Part shown: positions 1 to 19,120 of the stretch, one piece after another
Layout: every line of letters starts with the position of its first letter
Numbering within the stretch: the stretch's first letter is position 1
Source: Atriophallophorus winterbourni
Taxonomy: Eukaryota; Platyhelminthes; Trematoda; Plagiorchiida; Microphallidae
Length of the DNA stretch: 64,000 bases
Assembly: GCA_013407085.1 (NCBI GenBank)
Contig: JACCGJ010000230.1
Location: 1-64,000 of the forward strand
Reading direction: 5' to 3'
Notes under the pieces: model-generated
The model's input: the letters and a program-made list of their open reading frames with translations, nothing else
Told to the model about the DNA's origin: nothing
Database searches by the model: none
Made by a program: the position numbers and the translations under genes

Positions 1-1080
1 AAGTTTTTCAAGCCTTTCATGAACCAAGTTAGTCAATGTGCACATACAACCAGTAATATAGGGTACAACACTAATAATGACCTGACGTGCGGTTGGATAT
101 TTTTAGCTTCGATACTTTTGGATATAACTTTCAAACTTTTTATCGATCAGTGTGATTTTCGGAAATTTCGCTGAAAGATTGCTTCGAAGGATCTATTCAT
201 ACAAGAACTACCTATATACGACTTGCCGTTTGTTCATTTATTTCGCTTCTATGTTTCTGTTGTCAAATTTACCCATCGGTGTTTGCCACTGGCTGGAACC
301 ACTCGGAAGAATACACAAAGTGCAGTCAAATTCATAGCAAAATGCTCAAAGGGTGTCTGATAAATTATTGTCGAAGAGAACCAAAAGAAAGGATTGTCTG
401 CTTCAGCAAGTCTCCAGCTATGCAACCTGGATGATCGCATGTTGAGCTCAGCAGGCAAACATTAAATGCATCATTTGCGACTCTAGTTACTGCTCAGAAC
501 TCCTGGTTTAGTGGTACAACTACCAAAAAATTGGAAAATCTAGCCTGGTATGCCAATCAGACAATACATACATCTCCGCAGATCTTTCCAAGCGAACGCT
601 CGACTGTTATCATTATGCCGGAGTGTCTTGCATAGCGTTCTCCTCATCAAGTCTCCACCATTTTAAATCCACTGTCAACAACATGTCTGACCTATACTCC
701 TCTGATATTAAAAAGGTAACAAAGACCAAGCTTTCCGCTCATCTGAAACCATAGGATTCAAATACAAAGGTCACAGCTCAGAAGATCTCAAAAATTTCAA
801 TGTAATCTGTACCAACATACAGGAATCCAGCGAATCGGCAGAGGCACGACCTAGAACAATGGTCCAACGTCTGTGTGATTATCGGTTCGGAAATCATCAG
901 ACCTACTGCAGTTACACGTTTCGTTCGCCATGCAAGCTCTTCACATTTCAGGGAACAACGTCTACTGAAAATAGAGCTAAACAGTAAGAAGGATATGGAA
1001 ACTGCTTTTTTACATTCTTGTTTGCTACGTGAGTTTCCCGAGTGCATTACTCGAAAGAAAAGGATGTATCGATGTTTGTA
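1..1080. other. Unassigned AT-rich DNA, no gene recognised
   Basis: No open frame here resembles a known family and I see no exon-like stretch with plausible splice sites. It lies downstream of the last kinase exon found at 6371 (which reads leftward), so it may be intron of that gene or intergenic DNA. The missing 3' exons of the kinase were looked for on the minus strand and not recognised. Confidence 0.4.
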
Positions 1081-1083
1081 AGA

Positions 1084-1300
1084 AAAACAATGAGCGCAGT
1101 CTAATTCTTCTAGGCTTTCCAGAGGCTGCCAATGCGACGAGAGCTGTTAAACAACAACAGCACGACTACAAACAATGGCTTCAGATCGCAGAAACGATAA
1201 CAGCGCAGAAGCGTGTCGTTGCGAGTACCCTTTGGATAACCCGTTCATCCAGTTATAAAGATGATGCACCAAATCTTTTGAAACTCACTTTTCTAACAAC
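1084..1300 (+). pseudogene. Possible LINE ORF1 fragment
   Basis: The plus-strand frame through this stretch reads ERSLILLGFPEA, then about 30 residues later STLWITRSS and APNLLKLTF. This pattern resembles the central block of CR1-type LINE ORF1 proteins, where a self-association/RNA-binding region follows the zinc finger. It is short, has no start or partner ORF2, and stops where the Penelope-like tail begins at about 1304. The assignment rests on a weak pattern and could be chance. Confidence 0.3.
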
Positions 1301-1303
1301 ATT

Positions 1304-2050
1304 AATCCCTTGGGAGAACATGTATTAGATACAGATCACGGGGTTGATTTAGAAAATGCTGAAATGTTAAACGCAGTATTAAACTGTATAGCGAACGCTT
1401 ACATGCTGAGGCGGTCAAAATTACTAAGGTAGTTAATGAGGTGGATGAGGCAGAGATATCAAAAATATGGCCATCACAAACGATGCGGTAGTAATTAGGC
1501 AATATTCACCTTATACTAAATAGTTGATTCGATTTTTGCTTTTTCATAACCTTGTTTAACATTAACCCCGTTACACGTTTAGCAATGTGAGCCACACTAT
1601 CGACCGACCTTGGCCGTGTTCGCATGTGCATACACGACACAAACTGCCGGTCAAACGAGCCATGTGTGGTGAGGGCTTGATTGTATTGGTTGGCACGACG
1701 TCGACTGTCAAATCAGATCGAAGTGGCAACCGGGACAGACATGTTTGAGGATCAGTGTTGTGGTTATTTGTTTTGCCTATCGGCGTGTCTTGTGCATAAT
1801 AAACGCGTTTGCCCAATCAGCTTACTCTTGTGTTGTGTGTTTTGCGAGTGAACACGTTGGACAGGTTGACCTCTGGGATGCATCAAGACACAGTCGATGT
1901 GGGTGGGTACGGGGTTAATGTTTGACCAAAATGTGATAATTGGCCAGACGTTCGCCATCTGCAACTTGGTGACCTTAAATTACCTAACGCAATCATTTCC
2001 GGCTGACCCACGATACCCGCTACAATATATTGGATTGCAACTATATGATG
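1304..2050 (+). mobile_element. Penelope-like element, 3' end (copy 1)
   Basis: The first bases still encode LGEHVLDT and a following V-D-L, matching the end of the GIY-YIG endonuclease of the better copy at 17882-25760. After a decayed coding tail the non-coding part matches that copy over several hundred bases. Shared blocks include the region after the stop (GTTAATTAG-like), the stretch around TGATAATTGGCCAGAC, and the CGCTACAATAT end. The element is 5'-truncated and its coding end contains stops. Known biology: Penelope-like elements encode an RT fused to a GIY-YIG nuclease and often leave 5'-truncated copies. Confidence 0.65.
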
Positions 2051-2589
2051 CAGTGGTCAATACAAACAAATTGCTCTGAGGATGAGGAATTGCATGATGT
2101 GTATGCTCGCGCAGAAAATCACTCAAATTCAATTTATCTGACCGACTAAATAGCGTGCACATAGTCTGGAAATCCCTAGCCGCGTAATCGTAGTATTATT
2201 TGGCGCTTTCTCCAAGAATACAACGAAATGCAAACAAACATCGCGAACATGTGTTACTGGTATCAGAGATATGTTTATTGTTATTGCATTTCATATTCAT
2301 GTGCAGGACTGTTAGCCGAAAAGGAAGACTAATACCAGTTTTGTTCAGGTTGGAAATAAACGTGCGGCAGTCTAACACGCTTTTCAGTTAGTGAAATCTT
2401 ATTACCTCCACGGGAGATAGTCAGCCGTTCTGTTTTGCAGTTACGGGACAATATAAGAGGATGTATTAGGTTTATGACTACTCATCCGTGCCAAGCCCAT
2501 CGAACTATTCACAAAGTTGATCACGACGGTCCATAATGGAAGCACTGGGCTCGAGTTTCACTCTTATTTAGTTCAACAGCAGTGCATAT
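2051..2589. other. Unassigned DNA
   Basis: Nothing recognised: only short overlapping open frames without family resemblance. Confidence 0.3.
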
Positions 2590-2672
2590 CCTCCGCTTCG
2601 GGTGGGATTCGAACCCCCGACCATCACCATTGTAATCCCACGCCTTAACGACCTGGGCTACCGTCCACCGTT
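2590..2672 (-). repeat. tRNA-like sequence, probably SINE head or degenerate tRNA
   Basis: On the minus strand there is a box-A-like segment (TAGCCCAGGTCGTTAAGGCG) followed about 30 bases later by a good box B (GGTTCGAATCC). Spacing and motifs fit an RNA polymerase III internal promoter of a Ser/Leu-like tRNA. The anticodon stem pairs poorly and no clean acceptor stem closes, so a functional tRNA gene is unlikely. A tRNA-derived SINE head or a decayed tRNA copy is the better reading. No TSD was located. Confidence 0.5.
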
Positions 2673-3238
2673 TGATCGATCGCAATTAAGCGTGTATGAA
2701 TCTTTATTCAGACCGGTCCATTTGAGTAGCCATGTTTTGCCGACCAGTCCAGCCAGGATCATCTGTTGTGGTCGACCAACCGAACAGATCTCTGTGTCAG
2801 GTCTTCCCATCGGATACAGTGTAAGCTAACACCGATTAGATCTAATGGGCATTGTTGTTTAAGCTGTTTTTGGATGTATTAGGCTGTGATATTATGTGAA
2901 AGTTTAGTGGGCATGTTTCCGACGAAGAACACCATACAATTGACTTGTTAAGAATATAAGCAATGCAAAATAGCAGATAGATACTCAGGGCATCAATTTC
3001 ATGATGAAATGGTGTACCAAAAGCAAGATGATAATTTCGGCGAAATAAGTGGATCTAATACGCTCTTCAGAGTCTCCTGTTATAATTGAAACTAACTTTT
3101 TCTCTTTAGTTCATTCACTGCCATTATCATTCCGTTAGAAAGATTAGTGTGCCATGAATACAATACGTTCGTGTCAGAGAATGAATGTTTCGGCATTGCG
3201 GCAAACTTAAGCGTTTAAAGTTTGCGGGTGTAACTACT
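2673..3238. other. Unassigned DNA
   Basis: No coding or repeat signal that I can name. It may contain the body of the SINE-like unit beginning at 2672 on the minus strand, but no second copy in the window confirms this. Confidence 0.25.
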
Positions 3239-3412
3239 TTGTTTTACCGGACCCCAAAACTATTGACCTTGACATGTTTTCCGTTCACGGGTGATACGTG
3301 ACTGCTCTTCTCTACCGTTGTACACGTCTTGGCTATCGCGATACAATCTCCACTGTCCTGTGCGTTTTCTCTTACCTTCATGGGACGTTGTTGTAGTAGT
3401 CGATCTAATACA
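3239..3412 (+). mobile_element. Solo LTR related to the miniature LTR element at 44 kb
   Basis: The segment begins TGTAACTAC and ends CTAATACA, i.e. TG...CA. It follows the two LTRs at 44045-44222 and 44297-44465 in order. Shared blocks are TTGACCTTGA near the start, a TTCCGTT followed by a GTGATACGTGA-like stretch, GTACACGTCTTGGCTA, the TCTTACCTTCATGGGAC/TTCTTGGGGAC region, and a GTAGTAGTC end. No internal sequence or second LTR is adjacent and no clear target duplication was seen. This fits an old solo LTR left by recombination. Confidence 0.55.
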
Positions 3413-3829
3413 CGATCCGTGTGTGAGTGAAAAAATTATTTAATATAATTCTATTCGTGACCGTAAGTTTTACCGACTCATTTTTGCAGAATTACTGAAG
3501 AAGAACAAGTGGAATAGAAAATAACGGGAATTATTCCTTAGCTTGTGGGATAATATCGTCTGGACAGCGGTCTAATGTTGCTTGACAGTGACACAATACG
3601 AACACAGCATATTTTTTTATACCAATCGCCACCTTTTTAATGTATCCGAACAAAGCGAACGTGGGGAAACTAATTTCACCAATTGACCGCTTATGGGAAG
3701 ATCACGTTTTCCAAGTCATTTGTAGTGAACAATAATCTCTAGGTTAAACTAATGAAGGAACAATAACTCCTGGAAATTGTGGTCATCGAAGGCAATGCAA
3801 CAGATGTTGTAACCTAACTTACGTTGCTT
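3413..3829. other. Unassigned DNA
   Basis: No supported gene or repeat. AT-rich sequence between the solo LTR and the foldback element. Confidence 0.25.
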
Positions 3830-4456
3830 TACTGACACTTAATCGCCAGACTCTTGATCTCCGACACTTAATCTCCAGACAATTATTCACCAGATATTTA
3901 ACCTCCCAAGTCACTTCATCCCCAGTCACTTAATCTGCAGTCACTTAAATGATTTCAAGAACGTGAATCTTTCCGTAGTTGAGTATCGTTGAATTGCTTG
4001 AGGTGTCATGTCATATGTGAACTAGGGATGAAAGCAGATTATGGGGCAGACAATGATTTACGCCCATGACTCAAAGTGAGAGGTTGAATGAACTGTTATC
4101 TTATTTGGAATATACTTTTGTTCGAGGTCGACGAATTAGAGGTGGAAGAGAAAACTTTGCACCAGCTATATTTCCACCTGAAACCTGGAATAAGTTTGAA
4201 GATGAAAATAGTGGTGTTGCCCGAAGCAATTGCTAGGATTCATATCAAGCAGTAGAAGAAGTATGCTGTGATATGCGCCAGGACATCTCGAGCAACACAG
4301 CGATACTCAACATCGGAAAGATTGACGTTCTTGAAATCAATTGCATATCTTTCATAAATTCATTTAAACGTATTCTAAATTCTTCAGAATTTATCAAACT
4401 GGAGATTAAGTGTCTGACAATTAAGGGTCTGACGATTAAGTGACCGGACACCCTTT
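3830..4456. mobile_element. Foldback/MITE-like element with short repeats in inverted arms
   Basis: The left arm (about 3835-3955) is a run of degenerate 15-18 bp units around CACTTAATCNCCAG. The right arm (about 4395-4450) contains the same unit in reverse complement, e.g. CTGGAGATTAAGTGTC and CTGACGATTAAGTGACC. The arms flank about 440 bp of unique sequence without a transposase-like frame. Inverted arms built from short tandem units are the hallmark of foldback elements. The ends and target duplication are not certain. Confidence 0.5.
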
Positions 4457-6370
4457 CGTTCAGATATGATAAAAATTCAAACGTAAGCCAAATCCCGTGA
4501 AACATTTTGGTAAAAATAGATTACAACCAAATAACCAACATAATTTGCTTTCGCACGAAAAAATATATAAAAATATCAAGTTCGTTCTTCAATAGGAAAA
4601 TAATGTCGAAATGATAAGAAAGATCCAATGTAACATACAGCTGATTTTCAGTAGTAAAATCACAATTATTTCCAGTTTTCACGAGAGAAATACGAATGGA
4701 TCTGTTTGAAAGAAGGGCGCTGTTCCGCGCTGAGTTGCCAGCATCGTTTCATCAAATTGTAGACTTTCTCGCCATTGCGATTTGAAGGCGGCAACGGATT
4801 AGGCAATCGATAACCGCTCGATAAACGGGATAATAGTTGGGAGTTTGGGATTCCTATTGTAAAGCAAGCTTGGTTAGATATTCATATGCGTAGAACTACA
4901 CAGATTATTCTCATCCAATCAGCTTTGGGTTGCTCAAGGTTAAAATTGACTTAAAGTTTCGGATTATTTGAAATAATCGCGACAACAATACTAGTAGCTC
5001 AGATATTAGTTGTTTATTATTGCTTGTTTGCAATCAGACACAGAAATAGCGCATTGAAATACGTATCCATATCAATAGCAATTCAATTTTAATCCACTAG
5101 CCAATCAACTAGCAAATGTGTTTCATTGACTAGCAACGTGATACAACTCTTCCAAAGGGTTGATTGGGTAGGATTGTAGAGATATGACCAAATTTCAAAG
5201 CTACTGGTGGGTAGATTGTTGTACAACGTAAATTTTATCGGGAGATGATGATATACGTCTGGACTGCCATCGACAAAAGCAAGCTAATTGTATTACTTTG
5301 ATTTACGGATAAATCTCAATCTACTAGTTCATTGTTAACCCTAATAAACTTTGCACTAATTCTGCAATGAAGCCGAATTTTCAAATTCTACTGCGTATTA
5401 TTTATTTCAACGCTTCAGCGTCATCACGGGATGCCAGCATTATGAGCGCAACTTATCTGATTTTTGGGACTAAAAGCAGATTTTATTTGGGATAAATTCA
5501 CCAACGATTAAATGAATTTTGGTAAAGAAAATTAACACATAAAACACAACAGAATTGCTGTATGAATAAAAATGCAAACAATTAATAGTATATAGCGACT
5601 AGAGTTTTTAAAATGTACAGCTCACGAAAGATTTTCCTTCGCATATGTAAGTCCAAATTTGCTTTAAATATAGACAGGCCACGGAGAGTTCACCACTTAT
5701 AGCGGTAGGAAATACCCGAAAAATAAAAACATGCATGGCAAACATTGCTGCAAACAATCATTTGGGGAACTTGGGTTGTAGAGTCACAAGGTATGTCCCT
5801 GTGTCACCCTCTCTCACCCGACACTTTTAAAACAGGGGCCTTGTGAATGTAGATACAATTCTATAGATAAGAACAATATCGCGATGCATTCACAGTTGGG
5901 TAAAGTCACATAGATCCTGACGTTGCAATCTTTTTGTGTACGGAACATGACAAAGATCACACCGCTAAATTTGTCACAATGTGATCATGTACATAAAAGC
6001 GTATAACATCTGTTCGCAACAGTAGAGCCCAGAACTTTATCGCATATTTTATGGCTTCTTTGTTACGAACTTGGCTCTTGCTCTCAAATATATAATGAAC
6101 TCTATTCATTCACTATAATTCTTTGCCGTAAAGCAACATGAACAGAAACCAAAGGCATAGCGTTGCGTCAAGTGAATTAGATCTCTACACGTTCCCCATA
6201 CTATAGTATCGACGCTAATGAAACGCACGGGTTTGCTATTAACGGGATTGGTTGAAACGATTACTCAAGTTTAGTCGTTAACCGCTCATCTTTTGGTCGT
6301 TTTGATGCGTGCGGGTAAAGGATTACGAAAATGTTTCCAAGTGAAAAACACAACAGTGCATGCTACTGAC
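4457..6370. other. Probable intron of the kinase gene, no exon found
   Basis: AT-rich, stop-dense sequence downstream of the donor site at 6370-6369 on the minus strand. I looked for the remaining kinase subdomains (X-XI, the CW...RP motif and C-terminal tail) and could not recognise them, so the intron probably extends past the left edge of the window. Confidence 0.45.
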
Positions 6371-14380
<8,010 letters not shown>

Positions 14381-15230
14381 GGGAAACGATCTGGGAATTA
14401 AAAACGTTAGCACAACTCAATCAAAATCCAACTGCGCTGAATGATCGCTCTTACAGGTGATAACTTTTGTCACTTAAATATGACAACAGCCATCAGAATG
14501 ACAGAAATATTTATTGAAAATCAATTTCATATGTCACAGGTTTGTGGCAGGTATCCATGTGATCAAAAATCAAGCTAGATTGAAAACCTGCAATAAATAT
14601 AGTTTGCAATCATTCTTCAGTTTAATTCATTACACACTCGATGAGTTTTGATATCGATTTTCGTGTCAAAATCACGTGCAAAAGGAACCCGACAATGTCA
14701 AACAGAATGTTTCGTGTATGCACATTTGTTTCGAAGAAGCTCTCGACACGTAGAGAATGAGAGTTTGCTTAAAATCAAATAAATCTGCGATTACACGTGC
14801 ATCGCATGTAAAGATACGTATGAAGGAATTTAGCACAGAAAAATTTGTGAGCTGTTGGAAACTGCATGAATTAACTTGATTCGCTTGAAGCAGCTGTAAT
14901 TAACATCCAGCGAAGCGTGTAAAATCGCTTTTGAAACCGAAACTTTACCGTCGAAATCTTGAAAGCTTTCATCGAAGTAATATTTACAATCAAACGCGTT
15001 AAGCTTCGTCATATCTCAGGTTTCTGTACGAGCGGGGATCACGTTTTGATTGCATTTACCTGAGCAGACAGCGAAGATTAAGATCAACTAAAACACTTCC
15101 GTTTAATTGTTATTTTGTGTGCAGGTTCGATAGAAGTCCCATAGGTTTGAACTTTTAATCCATTTACCCACGGAGGAAAATAAACGATAGTTTATCCACT
15201 GCCGAATTTTGAAAATATCCACCCCAACCC
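14381..15230. other. 5' flank of the recognised kinase exons
   Basis: Could contain the promoter, 5' UTR or an intron leading to an upstream first exon. No core promoter element can be assigned with confidence and no myristoylation-type MG start was found. Confidence 0.35.
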
Positions 15231-15815
15231 GCCTTGAGTGCTTGTTCACAAATCACTTTGTGAATCTGTGTTTGAACATAGTGTTTCGTTGTACGAACCC
15301 TATGCAACAGTGGCGTTCAAGTACACACTCGTTTACCATTTATCCACTGTTTCAAGCCTCATTGAACGTAATCTTACTGTCTCCACCTGATGATCGCAAA
15401 CAGCCAGAAACCGTTAGTGGTGTGCAAGTGCGGGGATGTGAGCAACACATCACATTGGTCATCCATAAGCGCCTTGAATGCTTGACCACGATTCACTACG
15501 TGATTCTGTGTTTGAACAACGTGGTTCGTTGTACGAACCGTATGCAACAGTGGCATTCAAGTACACACTTGTTTACCATTTATCCACTGTTTCAAGGCTC
15601 ACTGAACCTAATCTTTCTGTCTCCACCTGATGACGGCAAATAGCCAGAAACAGGTAGTGGTGTGCAAGTGTGGAATATGTGAGCAACACATCACTTTGGT
15701 CATCCATAATCGCCTTGAATGCTTGACCATAAATCACTATGTGATTCTGTGTTTGAACATCGTGGTTCTTTGTACGAACCCTATGCAACACGTGTTTGTG
15801 ATTGATCCAGCCCTG
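15231..15815. repeat. 240-bp tandem repeat, about 2.4 copies, cluster 2
   Basis: Units start at 15231, 15471 and 15712 with GCCTTGA(G/A)TGCTTG, giving periods of 240 and 241 bp. The third copy is cut off near 15815. Each unit contains a short palindrome around GGTTCGTTGTACGAACC and a GATGTGAGCAACACATCAC block. Adjacent units differ at roughly one base in ten or fewer by eye. Open frames through it on both strands follow the repeat and have no family match. Confidence 0.9.
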
Positions 15816-16548
15816 TTTTTGTGACACGTTGTTACAACCGAGTAGTTGTCAGAGAACGCATTAGCACACTTTATTTGGTGTCTCTTGCCGACTAGGTGGA
15901 CCAGGATATCACTGTTCAACTTCATAGAATTCTCTTCGTTTAAACCACCTCAGTGACATCTAGAAATTTGCGTATAAAATTTTCGCGTTGTAAGAAAAAT
16001 TTATCCGGTTGTTAAGCTGCTGTCTGATTACCGGTTTTATTTTTCAACGTGACGCTCACTTTCTCATAAATGAGTGTTCTTTAGCTATTTGCCATAACTT
16101 ATGTTTTAGAGAGTTGCTAGAAGCATCGCCTAAAATTGAACTTAGTGATGTTAAGACGTCTTTTTACTGTTGGTGGTGATGGTCTATTAGGCATTGCGCG
16201 CAGTTCGATAAAGCATGATGGATAACCATATATTAAAATTTGTCCGAGTTGAATGGCATTCTTGTTGATGCTGAAGCGCTTACATTTGTGAACTAAACTC
16301 TCAGTTCACGAATCAGGTAAAAATCCATAGGGTAGAAATTGTTTTCAACCGGTTGGATGGCACATGTAAATCCATGGGGTAAAGATGTATAGTTTACTTT
16401 GATGCGTCGGTTCAAAGCTTTTATGGTGTAGAATATATAAGTTCGATGTTTTGAGTGGTGGACATGAAGTTGTTGAAGTTCGATTTGAATATATCCAAGT
16501 TGGGTGAATGTGTAACGTTACGGGGTAGGGATTAGGTATTAGTATTAG
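15816..16548. other. Unassigned DNA
   Basis: No gene or repeat family recognised. Confidence 0.3.
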
Positions 16549-17881
16549 GATTCAAGATTCAAGAATTTATGGTCACAAAAAAGCACATAGCTTCACAATG
16601 TTCATATCATAGTAAATATTCGTTCAATAAGAGGCATAAAAAACAATTATACGATGTCACTGGAGTCAAGTAATATGCTTACCCTGAGTCAATACACAGG
16701 CATCGTCAAATCGTTATGTAACAAATAAGTGTCCAAGTTTCGAGTGAATGTTTTGATACAGGGTGAGGTGATAATTGCTTCGGGAAGGGCATTCCACAGG
16801 AAACAGACACGTACCGAATAGAAATATCGGCGACAGTTAGTACGGGAATAGGGAATTTTTAGTGTCGCTGAGTGGCTACGTCTAATTCCTGACTCACGGT
16901 ATTTGAACAAATGTTTGAGTGGATGATCTGAAGTATTCAATATTTTGTATGTAATGATAACCTCGAAGTCTACGTTGAACGGGAGTGGGGAGCTTTAGCT
17001 TTCTCAACCTTTCCTCTTATGCAAGGTCTCGATTTTGGTTGCACGACGACATATCCTGTCAAGCAAGAATATATCTTTTTCATCCACGGAGTCCATGCTT
17101 GCGATGCAAGTTTCATTGTGGGATTTAAGTATGTCTTCGTGATACTTGGCAACGTTCCAGGCGTAAAGGTTCTGAAGATCAGTCGAATCATACCTAGAAT
17201 CTTTGAAGCACGCTTCTAAATGACCTCACAATGTACGCTGTTCTTTAGGCTGCCACATATTCAAACTCCAAGATACTTCTCCGATTCGATCCAGCTCAAA
17301 ATCGTCTGCCCAAAGTGATATTCGTACTGAAATGGCTTACCGATTTGCAGTAACTTGGATTTTTTGAAAATTGAACAGCAGTTTATTTCTAACTGACCAT
17401 TCGTGTAGTGCATCTAAATCACTTTGCAGTTTTACGCAGTCTGCAGTTAATTTTATTCGCATCCAAAGTTTAACATCATCCGCAAAAAGGCTACCTTGCA
17501 TGAGAGCGTCTCAGGTAAATCATTTATGTAAACTAAGAAAAGCACTGGTACGAAGACGGAACCTTGCGGTACACCACTGGAGGTATCAATGGCTCGTGAT
17601 TGTACGCCGTCAACTCGAACGGTTGCCTTGCGCCCATTGAGGTAGCTTTCGAACCATACGAGTAGCTGCCCGTCAATACCAATCTATTTCAGCTTTTGTA
17701 GCAACAGGAATTCATCAACTCTGTCGAAAGCTGTCGGCATATCCAGATAGCACGCGTGTATACTGTCTCCTGCGTCAACCGTTTCGGTCCAATCGTTTAA
17801 TACCGTCACCGATATCTCCAGTACTTGCGAACATGTATATGGAGCATTCCAAGAACGAAGCCCTAACAATGTAGGGCTCAA
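16549..17881 (-). mobile_element. LINE family E, 3' half (copy 2)
   Basis: Minus-strand RT remnants in correct order: ACYLDMPTAFDRVDEFLL (RT motif A, near 17760), SSGVPQGSVFVPVLFLVYI (motif B, near 17550), LFADDVKLW (catalytic FADD, near 17490), then the C-terminal part with YRESGIR, FLWNALPEA and LDTYLLHNDL (16940-16689). Frames change several times. The 3' end is at two GATTCAA units (16549-16562). The 5' end abuts the Penelope-like fragment at 17882. Confidence 0.8.
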
Positions 17882-18655
17882 GCCAAAATTATGGTGGCGC
17901 TATGTTGAGGACACATTTGTTATCATCAAGCGAGATCAGTTAGAGGCCTTCTTCAAATACTTAAATGAAATAGACCCATGTATTACTGTCACAAAGGAAG
18001 TAGACTCCTGCACAGGCACTCTTCCATTTTCGGACTGTTTAACACAAAATGTAGACGGGAAAATAAAAACTTCTGTCTATCGGAAACCTATCGATACACT
18101 TCCGCTCATCCAAGACAGGTCTTCAGGTTCAGTTTTAGTAAGATAGAACACATGTGCAGCGACGAAAGAGAACGGAAACAAGCGCACCGTGAAGCGAACA
18201 AAAGGATCATAGACCACGGTTATCCAAAAAGATTTTTGAAACGCTAATTGATGAAGGTAAAATACCCATCCGAAAAATCGACAAAAATTGGCGAGATACA
18301 GTTTGTATACCGTATGTAAAATGCATATCTGAAGCGATACGTAGTATCTTGAACCAGGCGTCCATACGCCTAACTTATTAGAAAGGTTAAAATATCGTTC
18401 GGTTCTGAGGCACTTCAAGGATAAGACACCTTTATCTAGCGTTACGAACAGCATCTACGGAATCAACTGTAAGTACTTTTCGGGTGTTTACATAGGGCAG
18501 ACTTCCAGGGAAATTCACACTAGATTTGAAGAACACCGAAAGCGTGTCTGGAGACAGCCCCGGGATGCGAGGGAATATCAATCCCTTATTCTTGATTCCG
18601 CCTTGGGGGAGCACGTTTTGGATACGGGCCACATCGTCGATCCAGACAATGTGGC
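17882..18655 (+). pseudogene. Penelope-like element (copy 2), RT C-terminus and GIY-YIG domain, left part
   Basis: Starts KLWWRYVEDTFVII, the RT catalytic block. Penelope-like RTs have a double Asp here; the first is Glu, so this copy is probably dead. TSVYRKPIDT, MCSDERERKQ and IIDHGYPKRFLKR follow, in the order usual for this class, with frameshifts near 18100 and 18245. The GIY-YIG nuclease comes next: NSIYGINC, FSGVYIGQTSREIHTRFEEH (18447-18530), LGEHVLDTGHIVDPDNVA. The reading frame is interrupted at 18655 by the BEL/Pao insertion and resumes in frame at 24888. 5'-truncated. Confidence 0.85.
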
Positions 18656-19023
18656 TGTTGATTCTTTTTACCTTCCCACCTACACTTCAATTTTTATGTG
18701 TATTTGTATTCCAAAATATCGTTGTTTTCGCTTCTTCCCTCTATTTTGTTTTACTCTTTCACCTTGAATAATTGACTCCATTTTGACCGCGCTAATTTTG
18801 GTTTGGACTCGTGTGCGTAACGTGATACGTGCTCGATACTGTTTTTGACATTGACCCGGATCTAACCCGGTTAACCCAATATTTGAGGTATGTTTTACAG
18901 TTATTTTGATTGCCTCAATATAGTACCGCTTTTGTTGACAAATCTTCGTTGGTTCTGAAATACCTGGGATTTTGCGCGTAACTCCATATTGGGGAATTCC
19001 TTGATTCTCAATTAGAATCAATA
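18656..19023 (+). repeat. 5' LTR of BEL/Pao element
   Basis: 368 bp, TG start, TA end with a terminal inverted repeat to its own start. It should carry the promoter and polyadenylation signals of the element. Differs from the 3' LTR at about five bases. Confidence 0.93.
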
Positions 19024-19120
19024 GTACTCAAATACTTTATTTCGTGGAGAATCCTTCGATCATCGCTGGATTTTGGCTCGACATTTGGTTCACACGACGG
19101 AGAATATCTCATTTTCAAAT

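Noticed and set aside
2590..2672. A functional tRNA gene
   Set aside because: The anticodon stem pairs poorly and no acceptor stem closes, so only a tRNA-like or SINE-head call is supported.
2602..2829. Open frame starting MGFEPPTITIVIPRLND
   Set aside because: Reverse-strand shadow of the tRNA-like box B/box A region.
4245..4505. 86-codon minus-strand frame as a kinase C-terminal exon
   Set aside because: No CW...RP or other kinase motif, and it overlaps the foldback arm.
15209..15827. Open frames on both strands as a repeated-domain protein
   Set aside because: They follow a 240-bp DNA tandem repeat, are open by chance on both strands and match no family.
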